From contig NZ_VIKW01000021.1 of NCBI RefSeq assembly GCF_009711975.1, positions 1 to 64,000 on the forward strand: a DNA stretch of 64,000 nt, written 5' to 3'. Positions 27,935-36,187 of this stretch are shown piece by piece. Position 1 is the first letter of the stretch, and each line of letters opens with the position of its first letter. This stretch comes from Anabaena sp. UHCC 0204. GTDB lineage: Bacteria > Cyanobacteriota > Cyanobacteriia > Cyanobacteriales > Nostocaceae. The notes beneath the pieces were generated by a model. It saw only the letters and a program-made list of their open reading frames with translations. It made no database searches and was not told the origin of the DNA. The position numbers and the translations under genes were made by a program.

Positions 27935-28522
27935 TTATAAATCTTTAATAATTCTTTTAGCAGCAACTCCTGTTAATAATGCCACCAATAACCAAGTAAT
28001 AGCTAATCCCACAATTTCCCCGAAAAATAAATTAGTAATGTGGCGTAAAAATAAGCCTATAGATGAACCCATAGGTATAGCTACCATCCAACTCACAATA
28101 TTTACAAATACCCATTTCCAACCGCTAGGAAATGAGGGCGGTATAGCTAACCACCATTGTGATATACCAATTAATAAACCACCAATTCCACCAGTAATAA
28201 TTCCGCCTAAAATCCGCATAGGGAAAAAATTAGCACTAGCAACAGTCCAACCCAAAACACCAATATCAATTCCCGCAATAATCACCCAAGCAAGAATAGT
28301 AGATAATATCCATTTTACAGGTGTAATGGTTTTTCTGAGGAGATAACTTTGGGGGAGAGCGATCGCTAAACTACCCATAGCAGCTTCTAGAATCCCCATA
28401 TCTGGTTGTTCACTAATTTCAACCATCAATAAACTACATACAAACCCCAATAAAGTTGCAAAAATCCATTGACAGGTAAAATCTATAGTTCTGTATTTAA
28501 CTTTCACAGATGATAATTGCAT
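27935..28522 (-). CDS. Multi-pass membrane protein of unknown function
   Basis: A 195-residue protein with about six hydrophobic segments, rich in Gly and Ile. I do not recognise a family. The start ATG (28522) overlaps the TAA stop of the upstream glycosyl hydrolase-like gene in the sequence TAATG, so translation is probably coupled and the two are an operon. Similar small Gly-rich membrane proteins are widespread in cyanobacteria and unstudied. Confidence 0.65.
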   Translation of the reverse strand: MQLSSVKVKYRTIDFTCQWIFATLLGFVCSLLMVEISEQPDMGILEAAMGSLAIALPQSYLLRKTITPVKWILSTILAWVIIAGIDIGVLGWTVASANFFPMRILGGIITGGIGGLLIGISQWWLAIPPSFPSGWKWVFVNIVSWMVAIPMGSSIGLFLRHITNLFFGEIVGLAITWLLVALLTGVAAKRIIKDL

Positions 28523-29757
28523 TATAACTTCTTTAAATTTAATGGTCTGAGAGCTTTAGTATTAAACATCTTTAAAAAAGCTTGACGACGCTGATAAGGT
28601 GATTCAGGCGTAATATAACCCCATAAACTTTCCCAATAGAAAAAAGTGAAACCCGCAAAATCTCGATTGCGGACTATTTCTATCTGTTCCTGAACTTTAG
28701 TAATATCCACAGGTTTTGATAAAGTCCCCGTTGATATCCCAATACTTACAGGAATTTTATTCATAGCCAATTGAATAGCAGGTTTTGATATTTCTGTAAT
28801 AAAAGATTTTTTATCAGTCCGATATACTTGTAAAATTAACTCATCTAGCAAATCTTGTTTGATCCAATTTTCCCAATCTTGTAAATAATATTTATAAGCA
28901 AAATATTGTGAATTAGGAGAAAGAGATATTTTGGCATAGGGCTTAATTTTCTTCACAGACTTAGATATACTTGTCATAAACGCAGTAATTTTATCTGCCC
29001 TCCAGCGCATCCATTTTTCATCAAAAGGATTAGTAGGCGGTTTTTTTCCTTGATGTTCTTTTTGATAAAGTTGCACAGTAAAAGTATCATAACCAAACTG
29101 TACAGGCATTCCAAAATGATCATCAATTTGAATTCCATCTACATTATAATTTTTAACAACTTCTAAAATTAAACCTTGAATAAAATTCTGGACTTGAGGA
29201 TGCAAAGGATTTAACCAAGATTGTTGAGAAGTCCCATTATTAATATCTTCTATCAAATTTTCCGAGATAGACTCTATACCCTTTTGGCCAATAGTCAACC
29301 ATTCTGGATGTGCTTTAGCTAAAGCAGAGTTACGGGGAGTCATTAACCCATATTCAAACCAAGGAATGATCGTCAAATCTTTACTTCTAGCTAATGTGAC
29401 TAACTTTGTTAAAAAATCATTTTTTCTATGCACAAAATTGAGCAAAGGTTGACTATCTGAACCTGTAACACTTTTCGCTAAAGGACTTTTATAAAAAGTG
29501 TAACCCCTATTCCAAACTACTGGATAAATAGTATTAAAATTGAGTGCTTTTAATTGATTTATTGCCCGTTCAATTCCCCAAGGCACATAAAACACACCAC
29601 TAGCAACATTAGTCAGCCACACACCACGAATTTCCGTAGTTACAGGTTGAGAATTTTGAGTATAATTAGGACTTGCAGAAAATGGAAATATTGTTAAACT
29701 GATTACAAATCCTAAACCTAGAAAATACCCAAAAAATCGCCGTAATACACAATTCAT
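28522..29757 (-). CDS. Family 10-like glycosyl hydrolase (GHL10/DUF187), exported
   Basis: A 411-residue protein with an N-terminal membrane segment (residues 10-30), likely a signal peptide or anchor, followed by a TIM-barrel of the GHL10 (YngK-like) type. Typical blocks are R-G-V-W-L-T-N-V-A near residue 44, the N-x-I-Y-P-V-V-W-N-R-G-Y segment, I-P-W-F-E-Y-G-L near 124, and D-G-I-Q-I-D-D-H-F-G near 205, which carries likely catalytic Asp. It may cleave envelope or extracellular polysaccharide; the substrate is not known. It is translationally coupled to the following membrane protein. The 345-bp spacer upstream carries two MITEs. Confidence 0.87.
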   Translation of the reverse strand: MNCVLRRFFGYFLGLGFVISLTIFPFSASPNYTQNSQPVTTEIRGVWLTNVASGVFYVPWGIERAINQLKALNFNTIYPVVWNRGYTFYKSPLAKSVTGSDSQPLLNFVHRKNDFLTKLVTLARSKDLTIIPWFEYGLMTPRNSALAKAHPEWLTIGQKGIESISENLIEDINNGTSQQSWLNPLHPQVQNFIQGLILEVVKNYNVDGIQIDDHFGMPVQFGYDTFTVQLYQKEHQGKKPPTNPFDEKWMRWRADKITAFMTSISKSVKKIKPYAKISLSPNSQYFAYKYYLQDWENWIKQDLLDELILQVYRTDKKSFITEISKPAIQLAMNKIPVSIGISTGTLSKPVDITKVQEQIEIVRNRDFAGFTFFYWESLWGYITPESPYQRRQAFLKMFNTKALRPLNLKKL

Positions 29758-29872
29758 TTCTTCAATAAACTAAGTTGCTAATATCCATATAACTACAAAA
29801 TCCCAATTTCTTGTAGGGATTACATAAAGATATAAATATTTTTTGATAAAACACTGAAAATGGCACAAAAAT

Positions 29873-29984
29873 GGCGTTGCTGAATTAGGGTATGAAATTC
29901 AAAAATCAATGATTTCAAACTCTTACTCTCTGTAGACTCTGCGCCTCTGCGTGAAACAAAATCATACTCTTAATCAGCAACACC
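29873..29984. mobile_element. MITE family 3, copy 1 (112 bp)
   Basis: Ends GGCGTTGCTGAATTAGGGTATGA and the inverse TCATACTCTTAATCAGCAACACC form imperfect terminal inverted repeats of about 23 bp. The centre includes TGCGCCTCTGCG, a CGCAGAGGCGCA-type core. A second copy is at 58971-59088. Confidence 0.8.
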
Positions 29985-29992
29985 AAATTTTG

Positions 29993-30102
29993 TAAGTAGG
30001 TGAACAGAAAAATTTAAAGAATTGCCCAAAACTTTCTTCCTGTTCCCTATTCCCTATTCCCTATTCCCTGTTCCCTGTTCCCTTGCCCCAACGACAATTA
30101 AC
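29993..30102. mobile_element. MITE family 2, copy B (truncated; expanded heptamers)
   Basis: Starts TAAGTAGGTGAACAG and matches copies A and C up to CCCCAACGACAATT, then stops exactly at the glcD stop codon; the second terminal repeat is missing. Its centre holds six tandem 7-bp units of the type (A/G)TTCCCT at about 30041-30082, which are much shorter in copy A. Confidence 0.8.
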
Positions 30103-31581
30103 TTAAAATCTTTCCACACCAGGGAAACTCTGAATAGATGCCTTAGCAGCTTCTCCACAAGTCCGTGGTGTGGGAAAAATCTTGCCAGGATTTGCTAAAC
30201 CTTGGGGATTAAAAACCTGTCTTACCCATTGCATAGTTTCCAAATCAGCTTCACTAAACATATCCGGCATATAGCATTTTTTATCAGCACCAATACCATG
30301 TTCACCGGAAATGCTACCACCAACTTTTACACATAGTTTCAGGATCTCTCCACCCAATTCTTCTACTTTTTCCAATTCTCCATGTATAGAATTATCAAAT
30401 AAAATTAGTGGATGTAGATTACCATCACCAGCATGAAAAACATTAGCAATTGAATAACCATATTTTTGACTTAACCTCTCAATTTCCTTAAGTACATAAG
30501 TTAACTGAGTGCGAGGAATTACCCCATCTTGTACATAATAATCTGGACTGATATGCCCCGCTGCTGCAAAAGCTGCTTTTCTACCTTTCCATAATTTTAA
30601 TCTAGTTTCTGGGTCACTAGCAGTAGTTACATTTCGCGCCCCATTTTGTTTACAAATTTCTGTTACCCGCTGTTTATTGGCAGAAACTTCTATATCTAAA
30701 CCATCAATTTCTACTAACAAAATTGCCGTAGCATCACGGGGATAACAATTAGTAGCAACTACATCTTCTACAGCATTAATACTAATATTATCCATCATTT
30801 CCATGCCACCGGGAATAATCCCCGCACTGATAATATCAGAAACAGTAGCTGCCGCAGCTTCTACACTGGTAAAATCTGCTAATAATACACAAATTGATTC
30901 AGCACTTTTGAGAATTTTTAAAGTGATTTCTGTAGCAATTCCTAATGTTCCTTCTGAACCGACAAATACACCTGTTAAATCATATCCTGGTGTTTCGGGA
31001 ATTTGTCCCCCGACATTAACAATTGAACCATCAGGAAGCACAAGTTTTAAACCTAAAACATGGTTAGTGGTGACACCATATTTTAAACAATGTACTCCTC
31101 CTGAATTTTCGGCAATATTACCACCAATTGAACAGATAATTTGACTAGAAGGATCAGGTGCAAAGTAAAAACCAGCACCGCTAACGGCTTGAGTTACCCA
31201 ACTATTAATGACTCCAGGTTGAACAACAGCCCGCTGATTTTCTAAATCAATGCTAAGGATTTGTCGCATTAAGGAAGTAACAATTAAAACGGAATTTTCT
31301 GATGGTAAAGCACCACCTGATAAACCTGTGCCAGAACCTCTAGCAATGAAGGGAACGGAGTATTGATTACAAATTTTGACAACTTCTGCTACTTGTTCTG
31401 TTGTTCGGGGTAATACTGCGACTGGGGGACGTTGACGATAGCTGGTTAAGCCGTCACATTCATAAGTTAGGAGTTCTTCTTTGCGTTGAACTACTCCTTT
31501 TTCTCCGAGGACAGCAACAAATTTTTTGATAATGGGTTTCCAGTTGATTTGTTTTTGATCTTTTTTATCTTGGGTAAGCAT
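30103..31581 (-). CDS. glcD: Glycolate oxidase/dehydrogenase subunit GlcD (FAD-linked)
   Basis: A 492-residue FAD enzyme oxidising glycolate (or D-lactate), part of photorespiratory glycolate salvage in cyanobacteria. The FAD_binding_4 domain has P-F-I-A-R-G-S-G-T-G-L-S-G-G-A near residue 80 and V-G-S-E-G-T-L-G-I near 208; the FAD-oxidase C domain holds N-V-F-H-A-G-D-G-N-L-H-P and S-G-E-H-G-I-G. Length is normal. glcE and glcF do not adjoin it, as is usual in cyanobacteria. Its TAA stop is directly at the edge of a truncated MITE, so the last residues could have been shaped by that insertion. D-lactate dehydrogenase activity is an alternative. Confidence 0.92.
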   Translation of the reverse strand: MLTQDKKDQKQINWKPIIKKFVAVLGEKGVVQRKEELLTYECDGLTSYRQRPPVAVLPRTTEQVAEVVKICNQYSVPFIARGSGTGLSGGALPSENSVLIVTSLMRQILSIDLENQRAVVQPGVINSWVTQAVSGAGFYFAPDPSSQIICSIGGNIAENSGGVHCLKYGVTTNHVLGLKLVLPDGSIVNVGGQIPETPGYDLTGVFVGSEGTLGIATEITLKILKSAESICVLLADFTSVEAAAATVSDIISAGIIPGGMEMMDNISINAVEDVVATNCYPRDATAILLVEIDGLDIEVSANKQRVTEICKQNGARNVTTASDPETRLKLWKGRKAAFAAAGHISPDYYVQDGVIPRTQLTYVLKEIERLSQKYGYSIANVFHAGDGNLHPLILFDNSIHGELEKVEELGGEILKLCVKVGGSISGEHGIGADKKCYMPDMFSEADLETMQWVRQVFNPQGLANPGKIFPTPRTCGEAAKASIQSFPGVERF

Positions 31582-31601
31582 CGGTTTTTTTATTAGTGGT
31601 T

Positions 31602-31686
31602 ATGGAAGTTGTTTTTTTTCACGCCCAGACGCAGAGGCGCAAAGAGTAGGAAGAGGATTAGTCTCCAGACTGGGAACAAGAAACGC
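31602..31686. repeat. Repeat fragments between glcD and the photolyase-like gene
   Basis: The spacer contains CGCAGAGGCGCAAAGAG and GTCTCCAGACTGGGAACAAG; the latter is a fragment of the repeat family also present at 33546-33640. No gene is seen. Confidence 0.5.
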
Positions 31687-33198
31687 TTATTTGGTATGAG
31701 AATTATGAATATTCCACCAGTTTTGAGTTTGTTGATGAATAGATTGTAATTCTTCTGAAGACATTTTATCTAGATGTTTTAAAATAAAGCTAATTCGTCC
31801 TTGCATTTGGAGTTTTTCTCGATGTCTGTTCAGGAAATCCCAGTAGAAGAAATTGAATGGACAAGCATTTTCCCCTGTGCGTTCTTTATGGTTATAAACA
31901 CAGCTTTTACAATAGTCACTCATCTTATTTATATAGTTAGCAGAAGCGGCATAGGGTTTAGAGGCTAATACTCCTCCATCTGCAAATAAACCCATACCAA
32001 TTACGTTTGTCTGCATTACCCAATCATAAGCATCAATAAATACTGCATGAAACCAATTTTCTACAGCTTGTGGTGAAATTCCCGCAATCAAAGCAAAGTT
32101 ACTTAATACCATGAGGCGTTGGATATGATGGGCGTAACCTGTGTTTTTTATCTGGGTGATAATTTGGTGTAAACAATTCATTTTGGTTTCACCTGTCCAG
32201 AAAAATTCCGGTAATGGTTGTGTGTGGTTAAACCAATTTTTATCTGCATACTCTGCATCAACCAAATGATAGATACCATACATATATTCTCGCCAACCTA
32301 ATACTTGACGAATAAACCCTTCTACACTATTTAAGGGTAGTTGATGTTGTTTATATGCGGTTTCGGCTGCTTGAATTACTTCTAGAGGTTGGAGTAATCC
32401 AATATTCAAGTAAGGAGAAATTAATGCGTGCCACATTGTTTCTTCTCCAGTTATCATTGCATCTTGGTAAGTACCAAAATGTGGTAAACGATGTTGAATA
32501 AACCAGTCTAATACTTGAAGTGCTTCTTGACGATTTACTCCCCAATAAAAAGGTTCTATTTCTCCATAAGTTAAACAGAAAAGAGAGTTAACTTTATCTA
32601 TTACATCAAGTGTAATTGCATCTGGTACAAACCACTTTGCTGGGGGTGTATGTAATTTTCCTTTGGGTGGTTGGCGATTTTCTTTATCTAAATTCCACTG
32701 TCCCCCAATTGGTTTTTTGTCTGCCATTAAAATTTGGAAACGTCGTCTTCCTTCTCGATAAAAATCTTCCATTAATAGGCGTTTACGACCTTTTGCCCAA
32801 TCTGTAAATTCTTCTGTATTCCAAAGAAACTGATTGTTAGGAATTAAGGTGATTTGACAAGGTAGTTGTAAATTTTGAATTATCTGGGTGAATGGCCTAT
32901 CATTGGGTATCATTACCCGTAATTCGGTAATTTTATTAATTTGCACCCATTCTTGTAGTGATGTTTGAAACTCTGTAGCTATTTTGTATGTGACTGAATA
33001 TTTGAGTTGTGCTAATTCTGCCGCAAAATGACGCATTGCTGACCAAATTAACACTAATTTTTGCCGATGATATGGTCTAATTTGGATATGATGCAATGAT
33101 TCGATGAAAATTACAGGTGTATTTGCCTGATGATGATAGCTTTTTAAGGCTGCTTGTTGTAGCGAGAGTTGATCGCCTAATATCCAAATTCCAATCAT
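31687..33198 (-). CDS. Photolyase/cryptochrome-related protein with FeS cluster (FeS-BCP family)
   Basis: About 503 residues of the deoxyribodipyrimidine photolyase-related (PhrB/FeS-BCP) family: FAD flavoproteins with a 4Fe-4S cluster, some of which repair (6-4) photoproducts. The N-terminal Rossmann domain starts MIGIWILGDQL; the C-terminal helical domain contains the flavin-site region and four cysteines around Y-C-K-S-C-V-Y and N-A-C-P-F-N, with one more before, as in cluster-bearing members. The frame opens at 33261, but the family start is ATG 33198. The TIGR03643 gene lies 25 bp upstream on the same strand, a conserved pairing. Confidence 0.92.
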   Translation of the reverse strand: MIGIWILGDQLSLQQAALKSYHHQANTPVIFIESLHHIQIRPYHRQKLVLIWSAMRHFAAELAQLKYSVTYKIATEFQTSLQEWVQINKITELRVMIPNDRPFTQIIQNLQLPCQITLIPNNQFLWNTEEFTDWAKGRKRLLMEDFYREGRRRFQILMADKKPIGGQWNLDKENRQPPKGKLHTPPAKWFVPDAITLDVIDKVNSLFCLTYGEIEPFYWGVNRQEALQVLDWFIQHRLPHFGTYQDAMITGEETMWHALISPYLNIGLLQPLEVIQAAETAYKQHQLPLNSVEGFIRQVLGWREYMYGIYHLVDAEYADKNWFNHTQPLPEFFWTGETKMNCLHQIITQIKNTGYAHHIQRLMVLSNFALIAGISPQAVENWFHAVFIDAYDWVMQTNVIGMGLFADGGVLASKPYAASANYINKMSDYCKSCVYNHKERTGENACPFNFFYWDFLNRHREKLQMQGRISFILKHLDKMSSEELQSIHQQTQNWWNIHNSHTK

Positions 33199-33223
33199 AG
33201 ATAATTTTATATTTTGGGTGAAT

Positions 33224-33478
33224 TTATGTTTTCTGATTTTGGGATTTAAATCTACCTGCAATAAATTCTCTTTTTTCTAAATGTTTGGTTTTGCGTTTAG
33301 TAACTCTTTCTCTCCACATTTGGAAGCTGGATGATTTCATTTCCCTTCTCATGAGGGCAATTACTTGTTTTTCTAAGAGTCCAAATTGTTTTTCTATCAC
33401 ATCAAATGGTGTTCTATCTTCCCAGGCCATTTCTATAATGCGATCTATGGTTTCGGAATCTAAGTTGGGTAGTTTCAT
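33224..33478 (-). CDS. TIGR03643/DUF2805 family small protein
   Basis: An 84-residue basic protein with the block D-R-I-I-E-M-A-W-E-D-R-T-P-F-D-V-I-E (near 13-30), followed by a helix-turn-helix-like R-R-E-M-K-x-S-S-F and a Lys/Arg-rich end. The family has no known function and is often encoded beside photolyase-related genes, as here. Its stop is 25 bp before the photolyase start; they are probably co-transcribed. A role in light response or DNA repair is only inferred from position. Confidence 0.82.
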   Translation of the reverse strand: MKLPNLDSETIDRIIEMAWEDRTPFDVIEKQFGLLEKQVIALMRREMKSSSFQMWRERVTKRKTKHLEKREFIAGRFKSQNQKT

Positions 33479-33545
33479 ACTTTCAGGATTTAAATAAAAA
33501 TGTCAAAATTATAGATATGTATTTATCATCCTATATTATAGTGAT

Positions 33546-33640
33546 TTTATTTTCTCTTGTTCCTATGTTCTGGGTGGGAACAGATATGGGAGGTAGAACC
33601 TCTAGGACAGTATTCCTAGTCTCCAGACTGAGAATGAAAA
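33546..33640. repeat. Dispersed repeat of the GTTCC..GTCTCCAGACTG type
   Basis: Read on the minus strand it goes from TCAGTCTGGAGACTAGGAA to GAGGTTCTACCTCCC and ends near GGGAACAAGA-type sequence. It is a recognisable cyanobacterial intergenic repeat; a fragment is at about 31663-31682. The 325-bp spacer 33479-33803 holds this repeat and the one at 33688-33744, and no gene. Confidence 0.55.
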
Positions 33641-33687
33641 AGGATTTTCCCTGATCTACTTGAAGCTGGTAATGGGTAATTGGTGAG

Positions 33688-33744
33688 AAAATCGCTGTTT
33701 TTATCCTGTTCATCCTTCAATCCTGAATATCCTGATTCTGACAA
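33688..33744 (+). repeat. 57-bp dispersed repeat, second copy
   Basis: About 91 percent identical to 29-85, where it forms the leader of the first R-M gene. Here it lies 60 bp beyond the end of the PEP-CTERM gene. A shorter related stretch (CATCC, CATCCTC, ATCCTA spacing) occurs at 59127-59150. Confidence 0.75.
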
Positions 33745-33803
33745 AAATGCCATGTCTGGTGTTGACATGGCAAAGGTTGAATTATATTTAATTGTTAATT
33801 AAT

Positions 33804-34484
33804 TTAAGCTTTAACTGCGGATACTTGTTTGCGTTTGCGAAGTGAGGTAATACCGAAAGCACCTAAGCCTAAGATACCGATAAGAGAAGCGGGTTCGGGA
33901 ACAGATTTAGCTCCGATGGTTAAATTGTCAATTGTAATATACCCAGATGTAGTTGAGAGTCCATTTTGAAGACCAACATAAAGTGTTTTAATGCTTTTTT
34001 CAGAGGTAAGACCCCAAAAATTTTGGTTTGCAAGGGAGAAGTCTTGAGTGCTATTATCTCCAAAGGTGACATGAGCAAAGTAATCTGTGCTACGTGTAAT
34101 ATCAAAGCCTGCACCAAAAACCCCTAGTGCATTACCTATTGTTGTTTGGGTGAAGTCTAGTAAAAAAGAACCGTTACATCCAGCACAGTAACCGTGATTA
34201 TTAGCTGATTGCTCCCATACAATGTTCAGGTTATTAAATCCAGTGGATTGGTATTTGGTTTGACCTAATACATTGCTCATAGAAGCATCGCTATTAATAA
34301 ATTGGTAGGCAGGATTTTCATAATCATCAACAATGAATGTACTTAAGTCATTTTCAAACGCAGTCCGATTATTAAATAACGTTGTGGCTTTAGCTGCCTC
34401 CATTGTTCCTACTGCACCTAGAGCGATAACTGCTGATCCTGCGGTAGCCATTGATAACTTTGTCAATACATTTACGATAGTCAT
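33804..34484 (-). CDS. PEP-CTERM sorting-domain protein
   Basis: About 226 residues with an N-terminal signal peptide (cleavage near A-K-A-T) and a C-terminal PEP-CTERM tail: V-P-E-P-A-S, a hydrophobic segment G-I-L-G-L-G-A-F-G-I, then L-R-K-R-K. Such proteins are exported and processed by exosortase, often as envelope or matrix proteins. The middle is beta-rich with C-A-G-C near residue 130; function unknown. The ATG at 34484 is preceded by CAGGGAA; the frame extends to a TTG at 34523 but that lacks support. The promoter is TTTACA-N17-TTAATA (34533-34561). A 13-G tract lies 55 bp beyond the -35. Confidence 0.87.
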   Translation of the reverse strand: MTIVNVLTKLSMATAGSAVIALGAVGTMEAAKATTLFNNRTAFENDLSTFIVDDYENPAYQFINSDASMSNVLGQTKYQSTGFNNLNIVWEQSANNHGYCAGCNGSFLLDFTQTTIGNALGVFGAGFDITRSTDYFAHVTFGDNSTQDFSLANQNFWGLTSEKSIKTLYVGLQNGLSTTSGYITIDNLTIGAKSVPEPASLIGILGLGAFGITSLRKRKQVSAVKA

Positions 34485-34532
34485 AATATTATTCCCTGGT
34501 AAGCGAGTTTTTGTTGCCTTCAATGCTTCTCA

Positions 34533-34561
34533 TATTAAGACTGGTTTTTAATCCCTGTAAA
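34533..34561 (-). promoter_or_regulatory. Sigma-70-type promoter of the PEP-CTERM gene
   Basis: On the minus strand, -35 TTTACA (34556-34561) and -10 TTAATA (34533-34538) are 17 bp apart, giving a leader of about 40 nt to the ATG at 34484. Confidence 0.55.
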
Positions 34562-34615
34562 GCCTTTTTCAGTAACTTCACAGAAAATTCACTGAGAGAA
34601 AAAGCTACTATTTTC

Positions 34616-34628
34616 GGGGGGGGGGGGG
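34616..34628. repeat. Homopolymer tract of 13 Gs
   Basis: Thirteen consecutive Gs in an A+T-rich spacer (34485-34907), 55 bp upstream of the -35 box of the PEP-CTERM gene and about 280 bp upstream of the SirB1-like gene. Such tracts slip in replication and can alter promoter activity. No gene lies in the spacer. Confidence 0.85.
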
Positions 34629-34907
34629 TAGCGTTAAATACTTATGCAGCAAGGCTTTCAAACATATTAAGTAGTAAATTTAACTGATGTCGATATATAA
34701 AGTTTTTGTGAGGCTAATAAAAATACCATTTTTTATGATGTGGAGTATCAGTAACTTCTCTAGTTCTGAGTGGGAAAGCATATACAGAGGTGCTGTGTCT
34801 ATGATATGGAAGGAAATAAAACATTTCCAAGTCCTCTGAATGCTTTAAAATAAGAGTAAGTACAAGAAACTCTGTACTGTTCTCCAGTCGCTTCATCCTT
34901 ATTGCTT

Positions 34908-35723
34908 ATGAACATCTCGTCAGCACGACAGTATTTTTACCAGGAGATTCAACAACCTGACGAGTATATTAACCTAGCCAGAGCAGCTTTGTATATTGCC
35001 CAGGAAGAGTATCCTGATATTGATACGGAAGAGTATCTTAATGCTATTGATACAATGGCACTGGAGTTAGATGAACGGTTGCCATCTTCACGGTATCCGC
35101 TGCGGGTTATTCAAAGTATTAATCAATATTTATACGAGGAATTGGGTTTTCATGGTAATAAAATTGATTATTATGATCCCCGGAATAGTTTTTTAAATGA
35201 TGTAATTGAACGGAAAATGGGGATTCCCATTAGTTTGGCTTTAGTTTATATGGAGGTGGCTAAACGGATTGATTTTCCGATGGTGGGGGTGGGAATGCCG
35301 GGACATTTCCTAATTCGTCCAGATGTTGAAGATATAGGAATTTTTGTGGATGCTTTTAATGGTGGTGAGGTGATGTTTACCCAAGACTGTCAAGAAAGAC
35401 TTTCACAAATTTATCAACACTCTGTAACTCTAAAACCTGAGTTTTTAGCGGTTGTGAGTAATCGGCAATTTTTGGCACGAATGTTGACGAATTTGAAGTA
35501 TATTTATCTTCAGCAGCAAGATTTGGAGAGGAGTCTGGGAACAGTAGAACGGATTTTGATGTTGTTTCCCGAAGCCAGTTTAGAATTGAGAGATAGAGGT
35601 TTGCTATATTACCAACTTGGGCAATTTTCCCAAGCGGTGGAGGATCTACAAATTTATTTAGTCAAAGTTCCTAATGCTAAAGATGCAGATGTAATTCGTC
35701 AATTACTGGCTAAGTTGAATTAG
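34908..35723 (+). CDS. SirB1-family protein, transglutaminase-like core plus TPR
   Basis: A 271-residue cytoplasmic protein. The N-terminal transglutaminase-like (SirB1) domain shows R-K-M-G-I-P-I-S-L-A-L-V-Y-M-E-V-A and the G-M-P-G-H-F-L-I-R block (near residues 115-150), which keeps the fold's His; two TPR-like helical hairpins follow from about residue 195. The family is widely conserved and its biochemical role is not established. The frame opens at a TTG (34902), but the ATG at 34908 is the better start. It is convergent with the SRPBCC gene, with 17 bp between stops. Confidence 0.87.
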   Translation: MNISSARQYFYQEIQQPDEYINLARAALYIAQEEYPDIDTEEYLNAIDTMALELDERLPSSRYPLRVIQSINQYLYEELGFHGNKIDYYDPRNSFLNDVIERKMGIPISLALVYMEVAKRIDFPMVGVGMPGHFLIRPDVEDIGIFVDAFNGGEVMFTQDCQERLSQIYQHSVTLKPEFLAVVSNRQFLARMLTNLKYIYLQQQDLERSLGTVERILMLFPEASLELRDRGLLYYQLGQFSQAVEDLQIYLVKVPNAKDADVIRQLLAKLN

Positions 35724-35740
35724 TGATTTTTGGGTAATAA

Positions 35741-36187
35741 CTATGATGTTTCTGCTATTCTTTTGAGACGACTGAGTTGGGCTTCCATATCAGCTTTTGT
35801 CCAAGTTGCTGCAAAGGTGTTAAAACCCCAACTAACTAAAGGGTTAGGAATTTGGAACTCGAAACGGTTGAGTAATAATGTTCCATTGGCAATTGGTTGA
35901 CATTCCCAGCGATCGCTTCCTTGGAAAAATCCCTGGAATCCCCATACTACCAAACCTGGTTGTCTTTCTACAACTACTGTGTTTAAGGTCGGTTTTAGTC
36001 CGGGAATTTGGATAATAAATCGGCTTTGACTACCGATATCTGTACTCCATGTTTCCCCTACAGGTTCACAACGCAGCACAGGGTTAAGCCAACGGTGCAT
36101 GAGGGTTAAGTCGGTAAAACAGCTTTCTACTACTGTTGCTGGGGCATTAATACTAATTGTTTGTTCTAAGATTTGGGCGGATTTCAT
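35741..36187 (-). CDS. SRPBCC-family lipid/ligand-binding protein
   Basis: A 148-residue protein of the START/Bet v 1-like SRPBCC fold: the opening strand I-x-I-N-A-P-A-T-V-V-E (near 12-20), D-L-T-L-M-H-R-W near 28, and the closing amphipathic helix. It probably binds a hydrophobic ligand; which one is not visible. Its ATG overlaps the TGA stop of the GTPase gene (ATGA), so translation is coupled and the protein may serve with the GTPase at membranes. Confidence 0.82.
   Translation of the reverse strand: MKSAQILEQTISINAPATVVESCFTDLTLMHRWLNPVLRCEPVGETWSTDIGSQSRFIIQIPGLKPTLNTVVVERQPGLVVWGFQGFFQGSDRWECQPIANGTLLLNRFEFQIPNPLVSWGFNTFAATWTKADMEAQLSRLKRIAETS

Noticed and set aside
27748-27966. 72-codon open frame on the minus strand
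   Set aside because: It runs through a GGGCGCAGG hairpin and small dispersed repeats and overlaps neighbours; a similar peptide appears from the repeat near 37770.
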